Source: Neobacillus sp. WH10 (GTDB lineage Bacteria > Bacillota > Bacilli > Bacillales > Cytobacillaceae). Taken from it: a DNA stretch of 64,000 bases. Under the pieces are notes generated by a model. That model was not told the DNA's origin, did no database searches, and worked only from the letters and a program-made list of their open reading frames with translations. The DNA is taken from positions 2,542,001 to 2,606,000 of the forward strand of contig NZ_CP126110.1 of NCBI RefSeq assembly GCF_030123405.1, read 5' to 3'. Numbering within the stretch: position 1 is the stretch's first letter; every line of letters starts with the position of its first letter. Both the position numbers and the translations under genes were made by a program. Of the stretch, positions 53,645 through 61,745 are shown piece by piece.

Positions 53645-54112
53645 ATGTTAAAAAAAAATTTATCCAGGGAACAATTATTAGAATTATTTAATGAGGAATT
53701 GAGGAACTTCAGCACGGAAACCATCATGTTCCATCAAAACGTGGCTGAAAGACTGGGCTTGAATTCGACAGATCACAAATGTCTGGATATTATATTGCGG
53801 AACTATCCGATGACTGCTGGCAAGCTGGCCGAAATGACTGGATTTACGACAGGAACTGTTACTGGCGTGATTGACAGGCTTGAAAAAGCTAGTTATGTGT
53901 ATAGGGATAAAGATCCGAATGACCGCAGGAGGGTCATCATTAATGTACATCTTCAAAAAGTGGAGAAAGAGATTCTCCCTCTCTTTGCTTCTTTTAGCCA
54001 ATCTATGAGAGAACTATTCGAAAAATATAATGATCAGGAGATTAAATTTCTGTTTGAATTTGTAGCCCGCAGTCGAGCTATACTTCACGAAGAGTCAAAG
54101 AAAGTAAGATAA
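53645..54112 (+). CDS. MarR-family transcriptional regulator
   Basis: A 155-residue MarR protein: NSTDHKCLDIILRNYPMTAGKLAEMTGFTTGTVTGVIDRLEKASYVYRDKDPNDRRRV is the winged helix, with the DxRxR-type wing (DPNDRRR). I choose ATG 53645, after GGAGG; the upstream extension lacks a ribosome site and covers the operator. It likely represses itself and the divergent DUF6022-like gene. Confidence 0.92.
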   Translation: MLKKNLSREQLLELFNEELRNFSTETIMFHQNVAERLGLNSTDHKCLDIILRNYPMTAGKLAEMTGFTTGTVTGVIDRLEKASYVYRDKDPNDRRRVIINVHLQKVEKEILPLFASFSQSMRELFEKYNDQEIKFLFEFVARSRAILHEESKKVR

Positions 54113-54382
54113 AGTGGAAATCATTCAAGCGGTATCCTTACAGTTGAAGTTGGAGTAGGCATGCTGTGCATTTGGAAAGACAAGTGGGTAATCTGAAATA
54201 GCCAATAACGATCTGCCACAATCGGGCGTAATTCTGCAGCAAGAATTACACTCTTTCCTTTATGTTAAAGGCCAATTTCTTGAATAAGAGAAGGTATTAT
54301 TCGTAAGTAAATCGAAGTTGATCAGAAGATGTTATTTAGTTTAGCATCGGGACGTACTATCCATATTAAGGAGGAAATCGAT
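54113..54382. other. Intergenic region with the first cassette-zone repeat
   Basis: Holds the hairpin-plus-R module at 54224-54291 and the ribosome site AAGGAGG for the next gene. Confidence 0.4.
54224..54291 (+). repeat. Hairpin plus R-type repeat, copy A
   Basis: GTAATTCT and AGAATTAC pair, then CTCTTTCCTTTATGTTAAAGGCCAATTTCTTGAATAAG. The same layout with changed arms is at 55013-55080. Confidence 0.6.
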
Positions 54383-54799
54383 ATGAGCGACATACAGACA
54401 TTGCGAGGACTCACCACAGTCAGTTTTTGGACAGATGATCTAGCAGCGGCAAAGAAATGGTACACTGAGCTATTGGGCATCGAACCATATTTCGAACGTC
54501 CTGGATATGCCGAGTTTCGCCTCGGCGACTACCAGCACGAGTTGGGCTTGATTGATAGCCGCTACGCGCCCGATGGTTCAGCGACCGGTCCGGCCGGTGC
54601 AGTAGTGTACTGGCACGTGGACGATATAACAGCAACTTTCAAGAAGCTTCTGTCTATGGGAGCGAAAGAGTACGAGGCACCCAAAGAGCGTGGAGAGGGG
54701 TTCATCACTGCTTCCGTGGTCGATCCCTTTGGGAACATCTTAGGCATTATGTACAATCAGCACTATTTGGAGGTTCTGGGTTCGACAAGAAATGCGTGA
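54383..54799 (+). CDS. VOC-superfamily dioxygenase/glyoxalase-like protein
   Basis: A 138-residue VOC protein (TTVSFWTDDLAAAKKWYTELLGIEP, GYAEFRLGDYQHELGLID, VVYWHVDDITATFKKLLSMGAKEYE, VDPFGNILGIMYN). The metal ligand pattern looks intact. The gene is clearly richer in GC than its neighbours, so recent acquisition is likely. ATG follows AAGGAGG. The substrate is unknown. Confidence 0.85.
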   Translation: MSDIQTLRGLTTVSFWTDDLAAAKKWYTELLGIEPYFERPGYAEFRLGDYQHELGLIDSRYAPDGSATGPAGAVVYWHVDDITATFKKLLSMGAKEYEAPKERGEGFITASVVDPFGNILGIMYNQHYLEVLGSTRNA

Positions 54800-55012
54800 C
54801 CCTCGCCGTCGTCATTCACCGTTCACCGAGGTTTGGCAAGTTGCACTGTGGGGCGTAGCAATTATCTGTGCAGTGCAGCTGTCTTGATTTATGTTATGCT
54901 TACCTCAACTGTTCGGTATTCAACTACTATTCTAGAGACAAATAGCACAAGAAAAGTGAAAAGGTGAAAGGGGCTTCGAGAGGTAATATTAGTAAAGGCC
55001 TATTCCAGAATA

Positions 55013-55080
55013 GGGCACAATTCTGAAGTAAGAATTGTGCTCTTTCTCTATGTTAAGGGCCAGATTGTTGAGGAACGTAT
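55013..55080 (+). repeat. Hairpin plus R-type repeat, copy B
   Basis: CACAATTCT and AGAATTGTG pair. Compared with copy A the two stem positions that differ changed on both arms, so pairing is kept. TATGTTAAGGGCCAGATTG follows. Confidence 0.6.
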
Positions 55081-55136
55081 TCAATAAAGAATGGATATAT
55101 ATGTTGAAATATAGAGTAAAGATTGCGAAGTTTTCA

Positions 55137-55162
55137 CTTAAACTAACTGGCAGTTTAGGAAG
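55137..55162 (+). repeat. R repeat upstream of the DUF2716 gene
   Basis: CTTAAACTAACTGGCAGTTT and GGAAG, a near copy of the R palindrome at 63016-63049. Confidence 0.65.
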
Positions 55163-55216
55163 TAGAAATGGTATAATTATCCTTATATAGAAGCAGTGTT
55201 TGGAGGGGGAATTAAC

Positions 55217-55720
55217 ATTTCTAATTGGATTGAACTTACACAATCTGAAGAAAAAACCGTATGGAAAAAGGTATTTAACGAATTTCAATTCAAACCAAGC
55301 ATTTTTAAGTTTCCGTCATTTATTGTACCAAGCCCATTCATCACATATGATATTTCACCTTATGGAAATTGGTCAGGAAATATATATGAATATGAAGAGA
55401 TTTATAAAGACCTTGAGGACAAGTCATTGTTTGCTTTTCAGGAAATAACGAATGATAATGAATATTTTTATGCTTTAGATTGGCAACATCATTGTTATTG
55501 GGTCAATCCCTTTTTAGAGTTTCCTAGAGACGAATTTAATGAGTGGATAATACCTATTTTCCCTGATGGGGATTATTACTTCTTTCTACAAAAGGATTTC
55601 AATTGGGGATTTTTAGGTCATCCCTGGGAAAAAACCATTACTGTATTCGGTAAGGAACTAATCCAAGCATTTAAAAAAAACAAACCTAGAATGTTTAATA
55701 CTATTTTACGGATTGGTTAA
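55217..55720 (+). CDS. DUF2716-like protein, probably with an ATT start
   Basis: A 167-residue soluble protein (SNWIELTQSEEKTVWKKVFNEFQF, SPFITYDISPYGNW, YALDWQHHCYW) matching the DUF2716 pattern, function unknown. The ribosome site GGAGGGGG (55202-55209) lies inside the longest frame. The codon 7 bases after it, where homologues begin, is ATT (55217); no ATG, GTG or TTG is present there. Either ATT is used or the start codon mutated. Confidence 0.75.
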   Translation: MSNWIELTQSEEKTVWKKVFNEFQFKPSIFKFPSFIVPSPFITYDISPYGNWSGNIYEYEEIYKDLEDKSLFAFQEITNDNEYFYALDWQHHCYWVNPFLEFPRDEFNEWIIPIFPDGDYYFFLQKDFNWGFLGHPWEKTITVFGKELIQAFKKNKPRMFNTILRIG

Positions 55721-55726
55721 TCTTTT

Positions 55727-55754
55727 GCTTATTCAACGGGTGCTTTAGTTGGAC
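55727..55754 (+). repeat. L repeat
   Basis: GCTTATTCAACGGGTGCTTT then AGTTGGAC; it has no terminator hairpin after it. Confidence 0.6.
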
Positions 55755-55796
55755 AAAGAGTTGCGGTTAAATACGTTTATAGGGGAGTTTAGAATT

Positions 55797-56024
55797 ATGC
55801 TGAATCTTGTTAAAGAAATATACTCACCAAGTAAGGCATATAAAGTTGAAATTAATAAACGTTTGAGGGACGGGCTATTAGAAATTGACGTTTATTTTTG
55901 GGATAGTGAATGGGAAACTTGGCTACAAAAGTCTACTGGCTATTCACTTACTGACAACCTAAATAGTGGAATGGCAATTGCTAAGGAAAAACTGAAGGTT
56001 TATTCAGGCGAGATAATTGAATAG
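55797..56024 (+). CDS. 75-residue protein of unknown function
   Basis: ATG 55797 follows GGGGAG. The product is soluble (YSPSKAYKVEINKRLRDG, VYFWDSEWETWLQK) and ends with AIAKEKLKVYSGE. No family recognised. It lies between two L repeats as a single-gene unit. Confidence 0.65.
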   Translation: MLNLVKEIYSPSKAYKVEINKRLRDGLLEIDVYFWDSEWETWLQKSTGYSLTDNLNSGMAIAKEKLKVYSGEIIE

Positions 56025-56046
56025 AATGGTGTTGTGAACCAACTCA

Positions 56047-56070
56047 CTTAAGAACGGGTGCAAGAGTTTA
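56047..56070 (+). repeat. L repeat
   Basis: CTTAAGAACGGGTGCAAGAG then TTTA, after the 75-residue gene; a further GCTGCTAACGGGTTC lies at 56086-56100. Confidence 0.55.
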
Positions 56071-56174
56071 TGAAGGATCGTAAATGCTGCTAACGGGTTC
56101 TCTTTTCGGAGGGAAAACTTGTTTTCATTATTGAATTCACATTAAAATCACCGTTAAATTAACACCCTAAATCA

Positions 56175-56204
56175 AACAAAAAGAGCAGGTCATACCTGCT
56201 CTTT
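56175..56204 (-). terminator. Terminator of the second lipoprotein gene
   Basis: AAAGAGCAGGT and ACCTGCTCTTT are perfect 11-bp arms around 3 bases, with a T-rich tail on the minus strand. Confidence 0.88.
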
Positions 56205-56634
56205 AGTCATTCAACAAAATATCTTTTAGTGTTTGGGCATCTTCTTTTTCTAATGTTCCTAAAGCATTCTTTTCTCTGTCAATAATCGTTACTGATGCAT
56301 CACCTTGATTGAACCAGATAAAATATTCAAATAATCTTTCTGGCATATTTTTATCAAAGTTGAAGAATAAAGTGGCTTTCACATCTTCTTTTCGAGCCAT
56401 TTTAGCTTTTACGTTCTGTTCCCACTCAATTTTTGCAAATACTTCTCTTAAAGTTTTAATCTTTTCTTCCTCTGAAATTATTATTTCATTGTCACTGTGT
56501 TCATCTGCGAATATTTGAATGTCAACTCTAGTTAGTTGATTTAAATCAAACTCTTTAGGGACTTCATTTGAACATCCAATAAGAGTTATTAGGAATATAG
56601 TAAATATAGATAAATTCATAAGTATTTTTTTCAT
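56203..56634 (-). CDS. Small lipoprotein, paralogue of the one at 34.8 kb
   Basis: A 143-residue lipoprotein with lipobox LIGC. LTRVDIQIF, KIEWEQN, DVKATLFFNFDKNMPERLFEYFIWFN and GTLEKEDAQTLKDIL correspond segment by segment to the lipoprotein at 34784-35194. It is the only minus-strand gene, apart from the IS transposase, in the cassette-like zone. ATG follows AGGGG. Function unknown. Confidence 0.8.
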   Translation of the reverse strand: MKKILMNLSIFTIFLITLIGCSNEVPKEFDLNQLTRVDIQIFADEHSDNEIIISEEEKIKTLREVFAKIEWEQNVKAKMARKEDVKATLFFNFDKNMPERLFEYFIWFNQGDASVTIIDREKNALGTLEKEDAQTLKDILLND

Positions 56635-57122
56635 TTAAGAACCCCTGATAATTTCACTCTTTTAAATATTCGACAATTACCATTTAAACCCTTTTCAATT
56701 AAGCTCCTTTATTTAAATGTCATAGATTTAGCATTCATTATCGCTATATAAATAACACTATTATCAGCAAAGACAATAGTTATTGTCCGATGTTATTTTG
56801 TGTGCTAATTTTCTGCTATTATCATAATAATTTTAACTAAAACCTTATTTTAACAATAAAAAAGACATACCTATAAATTGTTATTTAGTCTGTCATTTCA
56901 CTATTTAATTTGTAGTTTTCTCTCCCAAAGGAGAACCCGTTAAAATGCTGCAGTCCTTTTTTCTTATTGAAGTAAATGGCAGGTTAGTGGAATAAGGAAT
57001 CCATTTTTAAAATCTTCCGATAAAACCAAAATTTACAAATATCCCCTAAAGTAATACATTATAATGTAATTAATGGAAATAAGGGTGCATTAATGTAAAT
57101 AGCGTATCAATGGGGGATGGAT
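56635..57122. other. AT-rich intergenic region
   Basis: Contains the lipoprotein promoter region on the left and a repeat module at 56920-56997. No gene is seen. Confidence 0.4.
56920..56997 (+). repeat. L remnant, terminator and R repeat
   Basis: AACCCGTTAAAATGCTGCAG then CTTTTTT, followed by the R repeat CTTATTGAAGTAAATGGCAG, GTTAGTGGAATAAGG at 56963-56997. Confidence 0.6.
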
Positions 57123-57389
57123 ATGTTTTTCTTTAATAAAGAAGAAGTTTATATTGGATATTCAATGGAGGAATTTTCAAAGGTAAGAGGGATTTTAAAA
57201 AGTAAGGGCATTAAATATACCTATAAAGTTATTGACCGTTCAACACAATGGAGAGGAAGTGGGACAACTAGGGGGAACTTTGGAAGTATTGGAATGAACA
57301 AGAATTACGAAAAACAATATGTTGTTTCTGTTAAGAAAAAAGACGCAGAGAATGCAAAATATTTTATTCATAGCATTTTACATTCATAA
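57123..57389 (+). CDS. 88-residue protein of unknown function
   Basis: ATG 57123 follows GGGGGATGG. The product (EEVYIGYSMEEFSKVRGIL, YTYKVIDRST, YVVSVKKKDAENAKYFIHSIL) looks like a small alpha/beta fold of the ferredoxin-like type. No family recognised with confidence. It is flanked by R and L repeats. Confidence 0.65.
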   Translation: MFFFNKEEVYIGYSMEEFSKVRGILKSKGIKYTYKVIDRSTQWRGSGTTRGNFGSIGMNKNYEKQYVVSVKKKDAENAKYFIHSILHS

Positions 57390-57391
57390 AT

Positions 57392-57480
57392 CTTATTGCA
57401 CTAACTTGTGCTTGAGTTGAAGAACGGAGCTGTCATTGAGGCAGCTTTTCTTTTTTCACAAATTTGGCTGGTTGAGAGGA
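57392..57480 (+). repeat. Complete L-terminator-R module
   Basis: L (CTTATTGCACTAACTTGTGC, TTGAGTTGAAG at 57392-57422), hairpin AGCTG/CAGCT with TTTTC and a T6 tail (57428-57455), then R (ACAAATTTGGCTGGTTGAG). Confidence 0.65.
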
Positions 57481-57561
57481 AGTTATTCATATTAAGTATA
57501 GAGAATTAATAAAATGATAAGTAACTAATTGGTTACTTTAGCCGAGTAGAAAGGGGATTAT

Positions 57562-57726
57562 ATGAATAAAACAACCTTTTACTTTTGGATGGGTGTAATT
57601 GCTTTAATCTCTGTTTTTACAGGAGAAATTGTAACTTTTATGATGCTTTTCTTAATTCTAGTTACTTTAAAAGAAATAAATCAAATCTTAATGAAATTTT
57701 ATGATGATTGGAAAGACAAGAACTAA
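57562..57726 (+). CDS. 54-residue membrane protein
   Basis: ATG 57562 follows AAAGGGG by 5 bases. The product is one or two tightly packed membrane helices (FYFWMGVIALISVFTGEIV, FMMLFLILVTL) with a short acidic/basic tail. No family recognised. The stop overlaps the CTAACG of a following repeat-like sequence. It lies between complete repeat modules. Confidence 0.65.
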   Translation: MNKTTFYFWMGVIALISVFTGEIVTFMMLFLILVTLKEINQILMKFYDDWKDKN

Positions 57727-57754
57727 CGTTAAAATATATTCATCATTTTTTTTA

Positions 57755-57859
57755 TTCAACTAACGTGGTGCGATACTTCAAGAAGAAGGTCGCCTTTTTT
57801 TCTACAAGAAAGATTTTGAAATGTTGTACTTAAACTATCTGGCAGTTTAGTTAATTAAG
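57755..57859 (+). repeat. Complete L-terminator-R module
   Basis: L (TTCAACTAACGTGGTGCGAT, ACTTCAAG), short hairpin ending CGCCTTTTTTT, then R CTTAAACTATCTGGCAGTTT, AGTTAATTAAG at 57829-57859. Confidence 0.7.
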
Positions 57860-57962
57860 AACCAAGGTAAATAAACCCATAATATAAAAAAACTTTTAGC
57901 ATAATTTCTATTTTTTTGTTAAAGAATATCATTTGTACTTATTCCATGAAAAGGAGAATAGT

Positions 57963-58508
57963 ATGAATTTATTAACGAAGGGAAGTAAAATAATTATGGG
58001 AATTTTAAGTGGAAATCCTCAAGATGAACCTTTGCATTATGGAGAAGTATTTGGTTTATGGAGCGCTTTATCAGTCGCGAAAGCTGCACTAGATGGATAT
58101 CAAGTCTATACAAACCATACAGGTGATCAAGAATTAAAAGCGTTTTTAAAACAAGTAATTGAATCATCCATCAAACCTTCTATCAAAAATATAGAAGTAG
58201 TATTACTACAAAACGATATCGCAGTTCCACCTACACCAGCAGAACGACCTGAAGCTGATCTCGAACAGATTCCTGTTGGAGCAAGATTTCAAGATGCTCA
58301 AATAGCTTATATGGTAGCTGCCGATATTGCAGCTGGGGTTGTAGCATGCGGACAAGGTGCCAGTCAATCAATTCGTGAAGATGTTGGATTATTATTTGGT
58401 CAAATGGGTGCAAAAAAAGCAATAGATGGAGCAGCATTATTGCAAATCATGAAAGATAAAGGTTGGCTAGTTCCACCACCACTACATCATGAAACAAAAC
58501 AACAATAA
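57963..58508 (+). CDS. DUF3231-family protein
   Basis: A 181-residue soluble helical-bundle protein (ILSGNPQDEPLHYGEVFGLWSAL, NHTGDQELKAFL, IPVGARFQDAQIAYMVAADIAAGVVACGQG). These are the hallmarks of DUF3231, found almost only in spore-forming Bacilli, probably of ferritin/CotF-like helical form; function unknown. ATG 57963 follows AAAGGAG. A terminator follows. Confidence 0.85.
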   Translation: MNLLTKGSKIIMGILSGNPQDEPLHYGEVFGLWSALSVAKAALDGYQVYTNHTGDQELKAFLKQVIESSIKPSIKNIEVVLLQNDIAVPPTPAERPEADLEQIPVGARFQDAQIAYMVAADIAAGVVACGQGASQSIREDVGLLFGQMGAKKAIDGAALLQIMKDKGWLVPPPLHHETKQQ

Positions 58509-58589
58509 ATAAAAACAAATGCTATAAAAACTAGGATCAAACAATTTTATTGATAGCCAAGTAAACTCTAATTAGTTTGAAAAATAAAA

Positions 58590-58630
58590 GGGTAGAAAAA
58601 CAGATACAATATCTGCTTCTACCCTTTTTT
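58590..58630 (+). terminator. Terminator of the DUF3231 gene
   Basis: GGGTAGAA and TTCTACCC outside, CAGATA and TATCTG inside, followed by TTTTTT. Confidence 0.9.
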
Positions 58631-58639
58631 GTTCATTTT

Positions 58640-58728
58640 CTTATGGAACTAACGGGGTGCAAGAGTTTAAGATAGAGATCGCTGCGGTGATCTTTTTGCT
58701 TGTTGAAAATAACGGAGCAGGTTAGCAC
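58640..58728 (+). repeat. Complete L-terminator-R module
   Basis: L (CTTATGGAACTAACGGGGTG, CAAGAGTTTAAG), hairpin GATC-GCTGCGGT-GATC with TTTTT, then R (CTTGTTGAAAATAACGGAGC, AGGTTAGCAC). Confidence 0.7.
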
Positions 58729-58806
58729 AAAAAAGATTAAAACAAGCAGGAAATTAGTAGTTTTTGAAGAAGTAAGAAAAATGAATTTATCGGAGGTAAC
58801 TTATAA

Positions 58807-59244
58807 ATGTTTATTGTAAATGTTGAAGGTGCTATAAGGAAAAATGATAAGTGGCTAATAATTGAAAGAAGCTTAAATGAAGAACACGCTGGTGGTATGC
58901 TTTCTCTTGTTGGAGGTAAGGTAGATATTGAAGGGAACTCCTCAGATATATTAGAAAGAACAGTAAAACGTGAAATTTTAGAAGAAGTTGGTGTGATAGT
59001 TAAAGACAGGTTAGATTATGTCCACAGTACATCTTTTGTAACAGATACGGGTGAAAATGTAGTAGATATTGTTTTTCTTTGCAAACATTATTCTGGTGAG
59101 GCATTTCCTAAAAGTCCTGATGAAGTAGCAAAAGTACTATGGTTAACTACTGAAGAGGTATTAAGCCACCCAAAAGCACCTATTTATTTAAAAGAAAGTA
59201 TTAAACGAGCTGAATCGTTTAATCCAATTCATCCGTCATTTTAA
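58807..59244 (+). CDS. Nudix hydrolase
   Basis: A 145-residue Nudix protein. The Nudix box starts at GKVDIEG and runs to REILEEVG, with a short insertion relative to the classic 23-residue box. It would hydrolyse a nucleoside diphosphate-linked compound. ATG follows TCGGAGG. It lies 37 bases before a histidine phosphatase gene and may be transcribed with it; both types act on phosphorylated nucleotides or sugars. Confidence 0.88.
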   Translation: MFIVNVEGAIRKNDKWLIIERSLNEEHAGGMLSLVGGKVDIEGNSSDILERTVKREILEEVGVIVKDRLDYVHSTSFVTDTGENVVDIVFLCKHYSGEAFPKSPDEVAKVLWLTTEEVLSHPKAPIYLKESIKRAESFNPIHPSF

Positions 59245-59281
59245 CTTTATAATACATATGCTTAATATTGGAGTGGTTTTG

Positions 59282-59826
59282 TTGAAGAAAATTTTTATTA
59301 TAAGGCATTGTGAGGCTGAAGGACAACCATCCGAATCACAACTTACAGATAAAGGGTTTAAACAAGCAATAGATGTATCTGATTTTTTTTCCGAAATTAA
59401 AATTGACCGTATTATTTCAAGCCCTTATAAGCGTGCTATTCAATCTATACAGCCACTTGCAAAGCGGTTAAATGTCGAGATAGAGATTAATAGACAATTA
59501 ACAGAACGTGTACTAAGTACTAAAAATCTTTCGGACTGGTTGGAAAAACTAAGAACAACATTTATGATATAGAAGTGAAATTAGAAGGTGGAGAGTCCAG
59601 TAAAGAAGCAATGAATCGAATAGTAGAAGTTGTAGAGGAAGTTTTTAACTGTGAAAATGAAAATACTATCATTGTTACACACGGAAATCTAATGTCATTA
59701 CTTATAAAGTATTATAATGAAAATTTCGGATTTGTAGATTGGCAAAATCTTAGTAACCCTGACATATTTCTTTTAAGAAATGTGAGTAATAAAGTAATTT
59801 ATGAAAGATTATGGAAACAAAAATAG
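59282..59826 (+). pseudogene. Histidine phosphatase gene split by a frameshift
   Basis: The first frame (TTG 59282, after TTGGAG) has the catalytic IIRHCEAEG and SSPYKRAIQS; it ends in TTFMI at 59572. The second frame resumes with EVKLEGGESSKEAMNR and has the second catalytic His in VTHGNLMSL. The two halves would join after a single lost base near 59560-59566. It is a phosphoglycerate-mutase-like phosphatase, paralogue of the gene at 62342. A sequencing error is possible. Confidence 0.8.
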
Positions 59827-59876
59827 GTTATAGGTATAGACAGATTGTGAAAAAATGTACTGATATGAACGAAACT

Positions 59877-60368
59877 GTCAATGCTCCCTACCAATTTGAT
59901 TTTGGTTTCGGTTTTTGGGCAACTCTAAGAAGAGAAGCGTTTTTCGGCTTCTTTGCTTATTAGTTGGGGTTCAGCCTTTTTCAAGGCTAGGGTATCTCCT
60001 TCTCAGCTTACTGACAGCTCCTCAATCTCCAAATTGGCTGTCAAGTGCTTTCCTTGACAGGCAATTTGGAGATTGAGATACTTTTTAAAGCTGAGAATGA
60101 ATAAATTTCTCCTTTCATGTTGATATAAAAAGTTAAGCACACGGCACGAAGGCAAAAATCTCAACTGCGGTTAGCACTCTGATATTCGTGGGTTTTCACA
60201 TTTTATCTTTCCGTATAAAGGAGCTTCCACTAACTTAAAACGTGAGTTAGCCTACATAGGCATATCACAAGTACATTTCGTGGTTTCTCCTTACCGGTTT
60301 TTACCTTTGCCTCCGAGCCCTATGCTCCAACTTTTAACAAAAATTGATATTACTTTTATTAGTAACTA
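59877..60368 (-). ncRNA. Long non-coding end of the IS, candidate guide (seek/bridge) RNA region
   Basis: In IS1111-group elements the guide RNA that pairs with target and donor is encoded downstream of the transposase. This stretch contains a very long hairpin: CTCAATCTCCAAATTG (60021-60036) with CAATTTGGAGATTGAG (60062-60077), CTGTCAAG with CTTGACAG inside, and TTCTCAGCTT (60000-60009) with AAGCTGAGAA (60088-60097) outside. No open frame is seen. The RNA is inferred from the family. Confidence 0.5.
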
Positions 60369-61484
60369 TTACTTTGCAATAGTGTTATTTTCAATCTCTT
60401 GAGTTACTGCCCAGATAAATCCTGCTAATTCTCTTGCAACGGCTGTTAGTGCCTTCCCAAATGACTTTCCACGTGATAGTAAACGAAAATACTTTTTATG
60501 CAGGCGATTTTGAGCTTTCCATGAGATCATTTGAACATTGGGCAACTGTCCTTCGAGTCTTTTCTTTAAATCCCCCTTTATAGCAGGCGGAAATCGATAA
60601 CTCCAGGCTGCTTCTACAAGCAAACGACGAACATGACGATTTCCTGTTTTGGTAATATTCCCTTGCCTTCTGATTTCACCACTAGAACTTTCACTTGGAA
60701 TTAACCCAATGTAAGACATAAATTTTTTTGGAGAAGCAAATCTTTTAAATGATCCAATCTCAGCCACAAGACTAGTAGCTGTAATCATAGCTATTCCCCT
60801 TAATGATTGGAGTGCTTGAATCATTGGCGCATGGTAACCTTCGGTTGATTGTAATTTTATTTCTTCCTCTAACCGTTTTACCCTTTGCTCAATTTCTTGC
60901 AAATGGTGCAGATACTCTTGAAAAACTACTTTGGATGCAGAACGCTCAAATTTTAGAGTATTTAACCATTCACGATATCTACGAGTCCACTTTTTTCCTT
61001 TGAAAGGAGGGTGAATATCATTGCGTAAAAGGAATTTCGATAATCGATGTTTGGCTCTTAATTCATCTTCTTTGGCATCTTCACGGGCACGAACTAAATC
61101 CCGAAGGGCTTCATCATCTTCTGTCGGCACATAAACAGACGTTAATTCACCTGCACGGAATAATTTTGCTAGTTTAATCGAATCCCTACGGTCAGTTTTG
61201 ATGCGCTCACCTGGTTTTTTAGGGATTAAAGATGGTGCGATCACTTCACATTCAATTCCTAGGCTAAGAAAAAACCGATATAAACAATAGCCAGTTGGTC
61301 CAGCTTCATAACACACTCGAAGATTCTCTTTTTCTCCAAGCTTTTTTATTAACTTTCTAATGGATTCCGGTGTGTTAGGAATCATTCCCCAATACCTTGG
61401 CTCATCACGACCTTCATCTGCAATGGCAACGGCAATTTTTTCTTTTGAAACGTCTAAACCTACATATTTTATGGTATCCTTCAT
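60369..61484 (-). CDS. IS110-family (DEDD) transposase
   Basis: A 371-residue transposase with an N-terminal RuvC-like DEDD domain (YVGLDVSKEKIAVA, CYEAGPTGY, IKTDRRDSIKLAKL) and the C-terminal Tnp20 domain with the conserved Ser region (IGLIPSESSSGEIRRQGNITKTGNRHVRRLL). ATG 61484 follows AAGGAG(C)TAGTT. It appears intact. Such enzymes act as RNA-guided recombinases. Confidence 0.94.
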   Translation of the reverse strand: MKDTIKYVGLDVSKEKIAVAIADEGRDEPRYWGMIPNTPESIRKLIKKLGEKENLRVCYEAGPTGYCLYRFFLSLGIECEVIAPSLIPKKPGERIKTDRRDSIKLAKLFRAGELTSVYVPTEDDEALRDLVRAREDAKEDELRAKHRLSKFLLRNDIHPPFKGKKWTRRYREWLNTLKFERSASKVVFQEYLHHLQEIEQRVKRLEEEIKLQSTEGYHAPMIQALQSLRGIAMITATSLVAEIGSFKRFASPKKFMSYIGLIPSESSSGEIRRQGNITKTGNRHVRRLLVEAAWSYRFPPAIKGDLKKRLEGQLPNVQMISWKAQNRLHKKYFRLLSRGKSFGKALTAVARELAGFIWAVTQEIENNTIAK

Positions 61485-61599
61485 AATAACTAGCTCCTTC
61501 CGTAATGTAGCTCTGATTTGGTTTGTTTTTTTCCAGTAAACAGTGTAACCAAATTAACCTACGGTGTTACGAGTAAGGAGCTAGTTTCGTTCATGATAA

Positions 61600-61682
61600 C
61601 TTAAACTATCGGGTGCTTAAGTTAAAGATCGAAGCTGCTAATTTGGCAGCTTTTCTTGTTTCACTAACAGGAGTTGAACAAG
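61600..61682 (+). repeat. Complete L-terminator-R module next to the IS
   Basis: L (CTTAAACTATCGGGTGCTTA, AGTTAAAG), hairpin AAGCTGC/GCAGCTT with TTTCTTG, then R (TTTCACTAACAGGAGTTGAA, CAAG). The IS begins 1-2 bases to the left. Confidence 0.7.
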
Positions 61683-61745
61683 AGGAATAGATAAAACGAT
61701 GTCGAATAATATAATTGGTGAAATTGAGGTCTTGGAGGATACAAT

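Larger units (their letters stand above)
54800..55216. other. Intergenic region with repeat modules
   Basis: Contains hairpin-R copy B (55013-55080) and an R repeat (55137-55162). No other gene is supported. Confidence 0.4.
59861..61598 (-). mobile_element. IS110-family element of IS1111 type
   Basis: ATGAACGAAACT (59865-59876) and AGTTTCGTTCAT (61583-61594) are 12-bp subterminal inverted repeats, a mark of the IS1111 group. The transposase gene lies near one end, leaving about 490 non-coding bases downstream of it. The sequence right of the element (CTTAAACTATCGGGTGC) is an L repeat, and the sequence on the left (AAAATGTACT) matches what precedes such a repeat elsewhere. The exact ends are uncertain by a few bases. 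Confidence 0.85.
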
